Assembly (NCBI GenBank): GCA_000263395.1
Contig: AJXE01000018.1
Span: 1-64,000 of the forward strand
Source: Stutzerimonas stutzeri TS44
GTDB lineage: Bacteria; Pseudomonadota; Gammaproteobacteria; Pseudomonadales; Pseudomonadaceae
Direction: 5' to 3'
DNA: 64,000 nucleotides
Shown piece by piece: positions 36,534 through 46,134 of this stretch. Each line of letters starts with the position of its first letter. Positions within the stretch are counted from its first letter, which is position 1. The notes below the pieces were generated by a model. That model had not been told where the DNA came from and made no database searches. It saw nothing but the letters and a program-made list of their open reading frames with translations. Made by a program: the position numbers and the translations under genes.

Positions 36534-36645
36534 AGTGTCCTCACTAACAAACCGCACCCATAACAAAACGGGAGCCACAAGCACCCCACCGCCTCCGGGC
36601 CAAACCAATAACCGGCTACCAAATAAAAACAAGATTGGAGTAGTT

Positions 36646-38019
36646 ATGGAAACCCTTAATACCCTGGTAAACGACATCAACGCCCTGGTCTGGGGCGTGC
36701 CAATGCTGGTGCTGATCCTCGGCACCGGTCTGTTCCTGATGATCTATCTCAAATTCATGCCCTGGCTGAACATCCCGGCCGGCTTCGCGCTGCTCTGGAA
36801 AGGCCGTCAGAAGGGCGATGACGAATCCGGCGAGATCAGCCCGTTCCAGGCGCTGATGACCTGTCTGGCCGCCACCGTCGGCACCGGCAACATCGCCGGC
36901 GTCGCCACCGCGATCTTCCTCGGCGGCCCCGGCGCGGTGTTCTGGATGTGGTGCACCGCGCTGGTGGGCATGGCCACCAAGTACTGCGAAGTGGTACTGG
37001 CCGTGCATTACCGTGAGAAGGACGAGCGCGGCGAGCACGTCGGCGGGCCGATGTACGCGATCAAGAACGGCCTGGGCAGCAAATGGGCCTGGATGGGTGG
37101 CGCCTTCGCGCTGTTCGGCGGCCTGGCGGGCTTCGGCATCGGCAACATGGTGCAGGTCAACAGCATGGCCGACGCGCTGCACGGCTCGTTCGGCATCCCG
37201 GACTGGGTGACCGGCGTGGCAACGATGGTCGTCACCGGGCTGGTGATCCTCGGCGGCGTCAAGCGCATCGGCAAGGTAGCCGAGATGCTGGTGCCGTTCA
37301 TGTGCGTGGGCTACGTCGTCGCCTCGCTGACCGTGCTGGTGATCAACTACCAGGCCATCCCCGGCGCCTTCGCGCTGATCTTCGAGCACGCCTTCAGCCC
37401 GGCGGCAGCCACCGGTGGTTTCGCTGGCGCGGCGGTGATGGCAGCGATCCGCTTCGGCGTGGCGCGCGGCATCTTCTCCAACGAAGCGGGTCTGGGTACT
37501 GCGGGTATCGCCCAAGCCGCCGGCACCACCAACTGCTCGGTACGTTCGGGGCTGATCGGCATGCTCGGCACCTTCATCGACACCCTCATCGTCTGCTCGA
37601 TGACCGCCCTGGTGATCCTCACCACCGGCGCCTGGACCAGCGGTGTCAGCGGTGCGGCGTTGTCCAGCGCGGCCTTCGAGAGTGCACTGCCGGGCGTCGG
37701 CCAGTATGTGCTGGCGCTGTCGCTGGTGGTGTTCAGCTACACCACCATCCTCGGCTGGAGCTACTACGGCGAGCGTTGCTGGGAATACCTGGTCGGCACC
37801 AAGTCGATCCTGCCGTTCCGCCTGCTCTGGGTCGTGGCCATCCCCTTCGGCGCTGTCGCCCAGCTCGACTTCGCCTGGCTGGTCGCCGACACCCTCAACG
37901 GGTTGATGGCCATTCCCAACCTGATCTCGCTGGTGTTGCTCAGCCCGGTGGTGGTCAAGCTCACCCGTGAGTATTTCGCCCGACGCCGGCTGCAGACGGC
38001 CGTGTCCTTCGAGCGTTGA
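36646..38019 (+). CDS. sodium:alanine/glycine symporter (AGCS family)
   Basis: 457-aa polytopic inner-membrane transporter. The AGCS signature is clear in TCLAATVGTGNIAGVATAIF (residues ~71-90). Further conserved segments include GVARGIFSNEAGLGTAGIAQ and a C-terminal run of helices. The start at 36646 (METLNT) follows GGAG; the upstream 37 codons of open frame are not protein-like. It sits between gcvP and glyA in the glycine-to-serine-to-pyruvate operon, so glycine or alanine uptake is the likely job. GC hairpins flank the gene on both sides. Confidence 0.93.
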   Translation: METLNTLVNDINALVWGVPMLVLILGTGLFLMIYLKFMPWLNIPAGFALLWKGRQKGDDESGEISPFQALMTCLAATVGTGNIAGVATAIFLGGPGAVFWMWCTALVGMATKYCEVVLAVHYREKDERGEHVGGPMYAIKNGLGSKWAWMGGAFALFGGLAGFGIGNMVQVNSMADALHGSFGIPDWVTGVATMVVTGLVILGGVKRIGKVAEMLVPFMCVGYVVASLTVLVINYQAIPGAFALIFEHAFSPAAATGGFAGAAVMAAIRFGVARGIFSNEAGLGTAGIAQAAGTTNCSVRSGLIGMLGTFIDTLIVCSMTALVILTTGAWTSGVSGAALSSAAFESALPGVGQYVLALSLVVFSYTTILGWSYYGERCWEYLVGTKSILPFRLLWVVAIPFGAVAQLDFAWLVADTLNGLMAIPNLISLVLLSPVVVKLTREYFARRRLQTAVSFER

Positions 38020-38038
38020 AGACGCGAACCGATGATCC

Positions 38039-38062
38039 GAGGCGCGGTCCCCGCCGCGCCTC
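38039..38062 (+). other. hairpin between symporter gene and glyA
   Basis: Perfect 9-bp GC-rich stem (38039-38047 / 38054-38062) with a 6-nt loop and no U-tract. It ends 21 nt before glyA. Like the hairpin at 36492, it may set segmental mRNA stability. Confidence 0.65.
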
Positions 38063-38083
38063 CCTACAACAAGAGGTGCAACC

Positions 38084-39337
38084 ATGTTCCACAAGAATCT
38101 GACCCTGACCCAGTACGACCCGGCCCTGGCCCAAGCCATCACAGCCGAAGACCGCCGCCAGGAAGATCACATCGAACTGATCGCCTCGGAGAACTACACC
38201 AGCCCGCAGGTCATGCAGGCCCAGGGCAGCGGGCTGACCAACAAGTACGCCGAAGGCTACCCGGGCAAGCGCTACTACGGTGGCTGCGAATACGTCGACG
38301 TGGTCGAGCAACTGGCCATCGATCGCGCCAAGGAGCTGTTCGGCGCCGACTATGCCAACGTCCAGCCGCACTCGGGCTCCTCGGCCAACAGCGAGGTGTA
38401 CCTGGCGCTGCTCAATGCCGGCGACACCATCCTCGGCATGAGCCTGGCCCACGGCGGCCACCTGACCCACGGCGCCAAGGTTTCCTCCTCGGGCAAGCTG
38501 TACAACGCCGTGCAGTACGGCATCGATGAGCAGGGCCTGATCGACTACGACGAGGTCGAGCGCCTGGCCGTCGAGCACAAGCCGAAGATGATCGTCGCCG
38601 GCTTCTCCGCCTATTCCCGCGTACTGGACTTCGCCCGTTTCCGCGCCATCGCCGACAAGGTTGGCGCCTACCTGTTCGTCGACATGGCCCACGTCGCCGG
38701 GCTGGTCGCCGCTGGCCTGTACCCGAACCCCGTGCCGTTCGCCGACGTGGTCACCACCACCACCCACAAGACCCTGCGCGGCCCGCGCGGCGGCCTGATC
38801 CTGGCGAAGAAGAACGAGGAGATCGAGAAGAAGCTCAATGCCGCGGTATTCCCCGGCGCTCAGGGCGGCCCGCTGATGCACGTGATCGCCGCCAAGGCGG
38901 TGTGCTTCAAGGAAGCGCTGGAGCCCGAGTTCAAGGCCTACCAGCAGCAGGTGGTGCAGAACGCCCGGGCGATGGCCGAAGTCTTCGTCGGGCGCGGTTA
39001 TGACGTGGTTTCCGGTGGCACCGACAACCACCTGATGCTGGTCAGCCTGATCCGCCAGGGCCTGACCGGCAAGGCCGCCGACGCCGCGCTGGGCGCCGCG
39101 CACATCACGGTGAACAAGAACGCCGTGCCCAACGACCCGCAGTCGCCGTTCGTGACCTCGGGCATCCGCATCGGCACCCCGGCGGTAACCACCCGCGGCT
39201 GCGGCGAAGGCGAGTGCCGCGAGCTGGCCGGCTGGATCTGCGACATCCTCGACGACATCGACAACCCGGCGGTGATCGAGCGCGTCAAGGAGCAGGTCAC
39301 CGACCTCTGTGCGACGTTCCCTGTCTATGCTGAATAA
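38084..39337 (+). CDS. glyA: serine hydroxymethyltransferase
   Basis: 417-aa PLP enzyme interconverting glycine and serine with 5,10-methylene-tetrahydrofolate. The PLP Lys lies in [14 protein letters not shown] (about residue 229). [15 protein letters not shown] and [16 protein letters not shown] are family hallmarks. Within this operon it uses the one-carbon unit released by the cleavage system. AAGAGGTG is the ribosome site. Confidence 0.97.
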   Translation: MFHKNLTLTQYDPALAQAITAEDRRQEDHIELIASENYTSPQVMQAQGSGLTNKYAEGYPGKRYYGGCEYVDVVEQLAIDRAKELFGADYANVQPHSGSSANSEVYLALLNAGDTILGMSLAHGGHLTHGAKVSSSGKLYNAVQYGIDEQGLIDYDEVERLAVEHKPKMIVAGFSAYSRVLDFARFRAIADKVGAYLFVDMAHVAGLVAAGLYPNPVPFADVVTTTTHKTLRGPRGGLILAKKNEEIEKKLNAAVFPGAQGGPLMHVIAAKAVCFKEALEPEFKAYQQQVVQNARAMAEVFVGRGYDVVSGGTDNHLMLVSLIRQGLTGKAADAALGAAHITVNKNAVPNDPQSPFVTSGIRIGTPAVTTRGCGEGECRELAGWICDILDDIDNPAVIERVKEQVTDLCATFPVYAE

Positions 39338-39395
39338 CCAGGCCATCGATGTTGCGCGGGCCGCTGGTACGGCCCCCGCAATCGGAGTACATGCC

Positions 39396-40772
<1,377 letters not shown>

Positions 40773-40773
40773 A

Positions 40774-40857
40774 AAAAGCAGCAGCAAGCGGCAAGCAGCA
40801 AGCGGCAAGCGAGGCGTCATGCCCACTTGCGGTTTGCCGCTTGAAGCCTGCCGCTCC
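40774..40857 (+). repeat. degenerate AGCGGCAAGC-type inverted repeat
   Basis: The sdaA-gcvT spacer holds direct copies of AAGCGGCAAGCAGC-like units, then an inverted copy. AAGCGGCAA (40800-40808) pairs with TTGCCGCTT (40834-40842). It resembles the GAAGCTG repeats beside recR in style (purine-rich 7-mer units followed by their complement). It could form an mRNA hairpin inside the operon. Confidence 0.65.
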
Positions 40858-40877
40858 TTCAAATTGAGGAACGAGCA

Positions 40878-41993
40878 ATGTCCCTGGAAAAAACTCCGCT
40901 GCACGCCCTACATCTGGAACTGGGCGCCAAGATGGTTCCGTTCGCCGGCTACGACATGCCGGTGCAGTACCCGCTTGGTGTGCTCAAGGAACACCTGCAC
41001 TGCCGCGAGCAGGCCGGCCTGTTCGACGTTTCGCACATGGGCCAGATCCTGCTGCACGGCCCGCAGGCCGCAGCCGCACTGGAAAGCCTGGTGCCGGTGG
41101 ACATCATCGACCTGCCGGTGGGCATGCAGCGCTACGCGATGTTCACCGACGACAACGGCGGCATTCTGGACGACCTGATGGTCGCCAACCTGGGCAACGA
41201 CCGGCTGTTCCTGGTGGTCAACGCCGCCTGCAAGGAACAGGACCTGGCCCACCTGCGCAAGCACATCGGCGACCGCTGCGAGATCGAATCGCTGTTCGAG
41301 TCGCGCGCCCTGCTCGCCCTGCAAGGCCCGCAGGCGGCAAAGGTGCTGGCCCGCCTGGCACCGGAAGTGGCGCAGATGACCTTCATGAACTTCGCGCGGG
41401 TGGCCGTGGCCGGCATCGACTGCTACGTCAGCCGCTCGGGCTACACCGGCGAGGACGGCTTCGAGATTTCCGTGCCGACCGTCGCCACCGAGCAGCTCGC
41501 CCGCGCCCTGCTGGCCGAGCCGGAAGTCCAGCCGATCGGCCTCGGCGCGCGCGACTCGCTGCGCCTGGAAGCCGGCCTGTGCCTGTACGGCCACGACATG
41601 AGCAGCGCCACCACCCCGATCGATGCCAGCCTGCTGTGGGCCATCTCCAAGATCCGCCGCGCCGATGGCGCACGGGCCGGCGGCTTCCCCGGCGCTGAGC
41701 GTATGTTCGCCCAGCAGCGCGACGGCGTACCGAGCAAGCGCGTCGGCCTGCTGCCGCAGGACCGTATGCCGGTGCGCGAAGGCGCCGAGATCGTCGACGC
41801 CGATGGCAACCCGATCGGCCAGGTCACCAGCGGTGGCTTCGGCCCCAGCCTGGGCGCACCGCTGGCGATGGGCTACGTCACCAGCAACCATGCCGCGCTC
41901 GACAACGAAGTCTGGGCCGTGGTGCGCGGCAAGCGCGTGCCGATGAAGGTCGCCAAGACGCCGTTCGTGCCGCAGCGCTACTACCGCGGCTGA
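40878..41993 (+). CDS. gcvT: glycine cleavage system T protein (aminomethyltransferase)
   Basis: 371-aa tetrahydrofolate-dependent enzyme releasing ammonia and making 5,10-methylene-THF. FDVSHMGQI and the YTGEDGFEISVP motif are conserved, as is GLGARDSLRLEAGLCLYG. It is the last gene of the operon, followed by a GC hairpin. No lipoamide dehydrogenase gene is present here. Confidence 0.96.
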   Translation: MSLEKTPLHALHLELGAKMVPFAGYDMPVQYPLGVLKEHLHCREQAGLFDVSHMGQILLHGPQAAAALESLVPVDIIDLPVGMQRYAMFTDDNGGILDDLMVANLGNDRLFLVVNAACKEQDLAHLRKHIGDRCEIESLFESRALLALQGPQAAKVLARLAPEVAQMTFMNFARVAVAGIDCYVSRSGYTGEDGFEISVPTVATEQLARALLAEPEVQPIGLGARDSLRLEAGLCLYGHDMSSATTPIDASLLWAISKIRRADGARAGGFPGAERMFAQQRDGVPSKRVGLLPQDRMPVREGAEIVDADGNPIGQVTSGGFGPSLGAPLAMGYVTSNHAALDNEVWAVVRGKRVPMKVAKTPFVPQRYYRG

Positions 41994-42012
41994 AAGCGTT
42001 CGCGCACAGTGG

Positions 42013-42036
42013 CTCGCCGCAGATGCCTGCGGCGAG
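42013..42036 (+). terminator. hairpin downstream of gcvT
   Basis: Perfect 10-bp stem (42013-42022 / 42027-42036) with loop ATGC, 19 nt after the gcvT stop. There is no T-run, so it is a probable transcript end or RNase barrier rather than a canonical terminator. Confidence 0.55.
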
Positions 42037-42108
42037 TCGCTACCGGCCGACTACCATGCGAGCTGATGTTCGGCATTGCGGCAGGCATCGAAAAGACGCG
42101 AATCGCTG

Positions 42109-42114
42109 TATAAT
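42109..42114 (+). promoter_or_regulatory. -10 element of the rimO promoter
   Basis: Perfect TATAAT 46 nt before the rimO start. The -35 region is weak (a near-match in GCATCGAAA about 17 nt upstream). Confidence 0.5.
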
Positions 42115-42159
42115 CTCGCGCCATTTTTCCCCCGCCGCATCACCGAGGCCCGGCCTGTC

Positions 42160-43485
42160 ATGTCGAATAAAGTCCCAAGCGTAGGGTTCGTGTCACTTGG
42201 ATGCCCCAAGGCAACCGTGGACTCGGAGCGCATCCTTACCCAGCTGCGCATGGAGGGCTACCAGATCGTCCCCTCCTATGAGGATGCCGATGTGGTGGTG
42301 GTCAACACCTGCGGCTTCATCGACAGCGCCAAGGCCGAATCGCTGGACGCCATCGGCGAGGCCATCGCCGAGAACGGCAAGGTCATCGTCACCGGCTGCA
42401 TGGGCGTGGACGAGAACAACATCCGCGGCGTACACCCCAGCGTGCTCGCCGTCACCGGCCCGCAGCAATACGAGCAGGTGGTCAACGCGGTGCACGAAGT
42501 GGTGCCGCCGAGCATCGAGCACGATCCGTTCATCGATCTGGTACCGCCACAGGGCATCAAGCTCACCCCGCGCCACTACGCCTACCTGAAGATTTCCGAA
42601 GGCTGCAACCACAGCTGCAGCTTCTGCATCATCCCGTCGATGCGCGGCAAGCTGGTCAGCCGTCCGGTCGGTGACGTACTCAGCGAAGCCGAGCGGCTGG
42701 TCAAGGCCGGCGTCAAGGAAATCCTGGTGATCAGCCAGGACACCAGCGCCTACGGCGTCGACCTCAAGTACAAGCTCGACTTCTGGGACGGCCAGCCGGT
42801 CAAGACGCGCATGCTCGAACTGTGCGAAGCGCTGGGCAAGATGGGCGTATGGGTGCGCCTGCACTACGTCTACCCCTACCCCAACGTCGACGACGTGATC
42901 CCGCTGATGGCCGCCGGCAAGCTCCTGCCGTACCTGGACATCCCCTTCCAGCACGCCAGCCCGAAGGTGCTCAAGGCCATGAAGCGCCCGGCCTTCGAGG
43001 ACAAGACGCTGGCGCGCATCCAGAAGTGGCGCGAGATCTGCCCCGAGCTGACCATCCGCTCCACCTTCATCGTCGGCTTCCCCGGCGAAACCGAGGAAGA
43101 CTTCCAGTACCTGCTCGACTGGCTGACCGAAGCCCAGCTGGATCGCGTCGGCTGCTTCCAGTATTCGCCGGTCGACGGCGCACCGGCCGAAGAGATGGGA
43201 CTGGAGCCGGTGCCTGACGAGATCAAGCAGGACCGCTGGGACCGCTTCATGGCCCATCAGCAAGCCATCAGCGCCGCCCGCCTGCAACTGAAGGTCGGTC
43301 GCGAAATGGACGTGCTGATCGACGAAGTGGACGAAGACGGCGCCATCGGCCGCTCCTGGGCCGACGCCCCGGAGATCGACGGCATGGTCTACGTCGACAG
43401 CGAGCAGCCGCTGCAACCGGGCGACAAGGTCCGCGTGCGCGTCACCCACGCCGACGAGTACGACCTCTGGGCCGAAGTGCTCTGA
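42160..43485 (+). CDS. rimO: ribosomal protein S12 methylthiotransferase RimO
   Basis: 441-aa radical SAM enzyme that methylthiolates an Asp of ribosomal protein S12. It has an N-terminal UPF0004 domain with three cluster cysteines ([24 protein letters not shown]), the radical SAM motif [11 protein letters not shown], and a C-terminal TRAM domain. The start MSNKVPSVG at 42160 fits the family; a longer frame to 42076 runs through the promoter. A bidirectional terminator follows. Confidence 0.96.
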   Translation: MSNKVPSVGFVSLGCPKATVDSERILTQLRMEGYQIVPSYEDADVVVVNTCGFIDSAKAESLDAIGEAIAENGKVIVTGCMGVDENNIRGVHPSVLAVTGPQQYEQVVNAVHEVVPPSIEHDPFIDLVPPQGIKLTPRHYAYLKISEGCNHSCSFCIIPSMRGKLVSRPVGDVLSEAERLVKAGVKEILVISQDTSAYGVDLKYKLDFWDGQPVKTRMLELCEALGKMGVWVRLHYVYPYPNVDDVIPLMAAGKLLPYLDIPFQHASPKVLKAMKRPAFEDKTLARIQKWREICPELTIRSTFIVGFPGETEEDFQYLLDWLTEAQLDRVGCFQYSPVDGAPAEEMGLEPVPDEIKQDRWDRFMAHQQAISAARLQLKVGREMDVLIDEVDEDGAIGRSWADAPEIDGMVYVDSEQPLQPGDKVRVRVTHADEYDLWAEVL

Positions 43486-43494
43486 TCACCCTGC

Positions 43495-43524
43495 CAAAAA
43501 AGCCCCGCCCGTGCGGGGCTTTTT
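43495..43524. terminator. bidirectional intrinsic terminator (rimO / integron integrase)
   Basis: Stem 43502-43508 / 43513-43519 with loop CCGT, flanked by an A-run on the left and a T-run on the right. It can therefore terminate rimO (rightward) and the integrase gene (leftward), whose stop codon abuts it. Confidence 0.9.
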
Positions 43525-44478
43525 CATGGGCGGTCGAGCGGGCTGAGTACTGCCAGACCACCGCGATTGAGGACATGCGTGTAGATCTGCGTGGTTTTCA
43601 CGTCGGCATGGCCGAGCAGCTCCTGCACCGTGCGAATATCCTGGCCGCTCTCCAGCAAATGCGTGGCAAAGCAGTGGCGCAGCGTGTGCGGGGTCGCTGG
43701 CCTGTGCAGCCCGACCCGGCGCACCGCATTACGGACCGCCCGCTGGATGGTCTTCTCGTGTAAATGATGGCGGAAGATACCTCCCGAGCGTGGATCCTCT
43801 GAACGATTGATCGACGGAAACACGAACTGCCAGCCCCACTCCGACATCGCATTCGGATACTTGCGCGCCAACGCATGAGGCAGATTGGCTCGTCCATAGC
43901 CTTCCAGCAAATCCCGGTTGTGCAAGCGCTCCACCTTTTCCAGATGCAACCGCAATGGCTCCACCAGCTTGCGCGGCAGCATGGTGACCCTGTCCTTCTG
44001 CCCCTTGCCGTCGCGAATCAGGATTTCCAGACGAGAAAACTCCACATCCTTGACCCGCAAGCGCAGTGCCTCCATCAGTCGCATGCCAGAGCCTGGCCAC
44101 CAGCCATAGCGTGCCATCCAGTTGCGCCAGCACGCTCGCCACCTCATCGCGGGTCAACACTACCGGTAACCGCTGCGAGCGTTTCGCCCGAACCACCCCG
44201 TCAAGCCAGAGAAGTTCAATCTGTAGCACTTGCCTATAAAGGAACAGGATCGCCGCCAGCGCCTGGTTTTGGGTAGAAGCCGAGACATCGCGGCGCACCG
44301 CCGGATCACTGAGAAAAGCCTCGACCTCAGCCACCCCTATTTCCCGTGGATGGCGGTACTGATGAAAGCGGATAAAACGCCTGACCCACTCCAGATAGAC
44401 AGTTTCGGTACGAATCGAATAATGTCTCAGACGAATTTGCTCACGCACTTGATCGAGTAGTCTTGGCTTGCCATCCAT
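43524..44478 (-). pseudogene. intI: integron integrase IntI, frameshifted
   Basis: Tyrosine recombinase of the integron class. The N-terminal frame (from 44478, MDGKPRLLDQVREQIR) reads to [11 protein letters not shown] and then loses frame near 44086-44098. The remainder continues in another frame from [16 protein letters not shown] to the end. The catalytic set is otherwise present: Arg in [17 protein letters not shown], and Tyr in TTQIYTHV. The IntI-specific insert [19 protein letters not shown] proves the class. Comparison with the usual VAxLLYGSGMR suggests an 11-nt deletion between direct repeats GGCTC; restoring it gives 966 nt, a whole number of codons. It cannot make a normal full-length protein. 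Confidence 0.88.
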
Positions 44479-44527
44479 GTCGCTGTTGCTCCCTGACTCA
44501 TGTCGCATCTGCTGATATTTTTTTCAG

Positions 44528-44534
44528 GTTAGAC
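44528..44534 (+). other. attI/cassette 1 crossover core site
   Basis: GTTAGAC fits the integron core GTTRRRY and lies 50 nt from the integrase start. It is the exact reverse complement of the inverse core GTCTAAC at 44870, which marks it as the insertion point of cassette 1 (cassette from 44529). Confidence 0.75.
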
Positions 44535-44666
44535 AAGGACTTATCAGATGACAGGAATATTATGCGACACATGTGGCGTGGTTTTTTTCGACACACCTGT
44601 CGCCTACTTATAGCTAGGCTTTTAACCCCCGAAAAACACCGAGCACACAATGCCATTGGAGGCAAA

Positions 44667-44879
44667 ATGCGGAAAGTAACTGCACTATTAATCGCAACCA
44701 TCTCAGCAGTTGTAATTTCTGGCTGCTCAAGCAGGGCTGGTCCCTTTGTAACCAGTATCAGTAGCGACGGCAGGGGCGGGTTAATTGTAGAAAAGTGCAT
44801 GGCGAAATTTGACCCATGGATGTCCACCGTCAACAACGACAACTGCACATCAACAACAATGCGTGTTCAGTCTAACTAG
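44667..44879 (+). CDS. integron cassette 1: small lipoprotein of unknown function
   Basis: 70-aa protein with a lipoprotein signal: MRKVTALLIATISAVVISGC, lipobox VISGC with the lipidated Cys at residue 20. The ~50-residue mature part contains two further Cys (EKCMAKF and NDNCTS) that may form a disulfide. A strong TGGAGG ribosome site 5 nt before the ATG decides the start; a longer frame to 44463 overlaps attI and intI. It is AT-richer than the chromosome. The stop overlaps the cassette's own attC, as is usual for cassette genes. I do not recognise the family. Confidence 0.75.
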   Translation: MRKVTALLIATISAVVISGCSSRAGPFVTSISSDGRGGLIVEKCMAKFDPWMSTVNNDNCTSTTMRVQSN

Positions 44880-44944
44880 CGATTCAAGACCGCTCGCTGC
44901 GCCCACTGGCGGGCTAAAGCCCGCCCCTTAACAAAGCGTTATGC
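44870..44944 (+). repeat. attC site of cassette 1
   Basis: 75-bp recombination site from inverse core GTCTAAC (44870) to core GTTATGC (44938-44944), with an inner GC-rich palindrome (GGCGGGCTAAAGCCCGCC). The inverse core complements the 5' end of cassette 1. It is very similar to the attC at 45416, showing a common attC family. Confidence 0.85.
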
Positions 44945-44961
44945 TTTACTCTGGAGTTCAC

Positions 44962-45421
44962 ATGGAAGTACATATTAATAAAGCCGAATTAGCTAACCTT
45001 CAAGGGGTCGCCAAACTTTTTGATGCATACAGAGTTTTTTTATGGCCAAGAAACTAACTTGAAGCTAGCGCGCGACTTCATAACCGAACGTCTTGAAAAT
45101 TCAGAGTCAACTATTTTTTATGCTCAAACTGCTGACGGAAAATATATAGGCTTTACTCAGCTTTATCCGAGTTTCTCATCCGTATCGGCTCAACGCTCAT
45201 GGATTCTAAATGACCTATACGTTTCCGAGGAAGCCAGGGGCAGAGGGATTGGTAAGAAACTTCTGAATAAAGCCAAAGAATACGCCCTCATTACGAAGGC
45301 AAAGGGCATATCACTTGAAACTGCAATATCAAACATCCAGGCCCAAAATCTCTATGAGTCTCTCGGCTACATCAAAGATCTCGACTATTACAGTTATTAC
45401 TTGAATTTAAACAAAGCATAA
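44962..45421 (+). pseudogene. integron cassette 2: GNAT N-acetyltransferase, frameshifted
   Basis: GNAT-family acetyltransferase interrupted by one extra base. It starts at 44962 (MEVHINKAELANLQGV) behind GGAG and reads to AYRVFLW, then hits a stop. Removing one T from the T7 run at 45035-45041 gives AYRVFYGQETNLKLARD and an open frame of 152 aa to 45421. The acetyl-CoA loop EEARGRGIGKKLL and the C-terminal NLYESLGY are intact. It could be a true mutation, phase-variable slippage, or a homopolymer sequencing error. The acetylated substrate is unknown. Confidence 0.82.
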
Positions 45422-45491
45422 CAACAGGCTCAAACCGCTCGCTTCGCTCACTGGGACGGGCTAAAGCCCGCCCCTTAACCAAACTTTAGAC
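45416..45491 (+). repeat. attC site of cassette 2
   Basis: 76-bp site from inverse core GCATAAC (45416) to TTTAGAC (45485-45491). The inverse core complements the 5' TTATGC of cassette 2. The core before cassette 3 has T instead of the invariant G of GTTRRRY, so recombination here may be impaired. The central palindrome GACGGGCTAAAGCCCGCC is shared with attC1. Confidence 0.82.
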
Positions 45492-45509
45492 TTTCACGAA
45501 GGATAAATA

Positions 45510-45779
45510 GTGTCCGGAAAATTGGCCGCATGCCTCGGGGTTATCGCTATAGCCGCCGGACTTCTCGTAATAGCCACATCCTATATTCGACTGGGCGTTA
45601 TTCCTGACAAGGGCGAGCATGGCAAGTTTTATCTGAACCCCTTGGGGGAGCACGACAAATTCAAGTTGACACGGAAAGACCACCCCGCACGATTCTGGTT
45701 CGTATGTATATCTTTAATCGCGATGGCTGTGGCTTTGACTTTTTTTGCGGCATATGAAATCTTTGCAGTCGCTTCCTAA
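45510..45779 (+). CDS. integron cassette 3: small two-helix membrane protein
   Basis: 89-aa protein of unknown function with a GTG start behind a GGAT-type ribosome site. It has two hydrophobic segments (about residues 5-24 and 63-84) flanking a polar loop (DKGEHGKFYLNPLGEHDKF), so it probably forms a membrane hairpin. Cassette position, low GC and lack of a recognised family are typical of mobile cassette genes. Toxin, immunity or envelope roles cannot be told apart from sequence. Confidence 0.65.
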   Translation: MSGKLAACLGVIAIAAGLLVIATSYIRLGVIPDKGEHGKFYLNPLGEHDKFKLTRKDHPARFWFVCISLIAMAVALTFFAAYEIFAVAS

Positions 45780-45823
45780 TTCGACAAATGCGTTAATATG
45801 CATATGAATACAGGAATTAGAAT

Positions 45824-45880
45824 ATCCAACTTGAAACTCAACGCCGACGTGCAAGCACGCAGGTCAATAGAGCGTTAGGC
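45824..45880 (+). repeat. probable attC site of cassette 3
   Basis: 57 bp ending in a perfect core GTTAGGC (45874-45880), starting at ATCCAAC (fits RYYYAAC), with an inner palindrome GCGTGC-like region (CGTGCAAGCACG). It does not resemble attC1/2. Its inverse core does not complement the 5' end of cassette 3, so cassette 3 may be chimeric. Confidence 0.55.
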
Positions 45881-45887
45881 TTAAGCT

Positions 45888-46041
45888 ATGAGCATCCGTA
45901 AAGCTACAGTTCAAGACGCACCTCAAGTCGCTACCATGATGGGCGAGTTGCTTACTGAAATCATGAAGGCCATTAGTGTTCAGGCATTTCTCCGGCAGGA
46001 TTCGACGCTATGCAGCCAAGTGGTTCATCGAGGTCAAAAAT
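45888..46041 (+). pseudogene. integron cassette 4: truncated GNAT-type gene remnant
   Basis: Starts 8 nt after the core GTTAGGC. The first ~27 residues (MSIRKATVQDAPQVATMMGE...) look like the N-terminus of a GNAT acetyltransferase, after which resemblance is lost. The frame runs on to 46142 through an attC-like sequence. It is probably the 5' stub of a deleted cassette gene. Confidence 0.45.
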
Positions 46042-46122
46042 GCATAACAAGGCGCTTTTTTCGCCGCTATCGCGACTGGGACAGTTTACGCTCCGCTCCA
46101 GCCCCAAAGTTTTTCGTTATCA
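46042..46122 (+). repeat. possible degenerate attC site
   Basis: Begins GCATAAC and reaches a GTTATC core-like end (46116), with internal CTGGG...CCAG pairing, but the outer arms complement each other poorly. Its GCATAAC does not match the TTAGGC 5' end of cassette 4, consistent with a deletion joining two cassettes. Confidence 0.35.
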
Positions 46123-46134
46123 ATTGGAGAGTCC

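Noticed and set aside
33623..36622. 999-codon open frame antisense to gcvP
   Set aside because: It mirrors gcvP codons in GC-rich DNA, has Arg/Gly/His-rich composition without any family feature, and gcvP itself is certain.
43729..44500. Long minus-strand frame taken as a complete 259-aa protein
   Set aside because: Only the part before about 44090 is integrase. The rest is out-of-frame translation after the frameshift.
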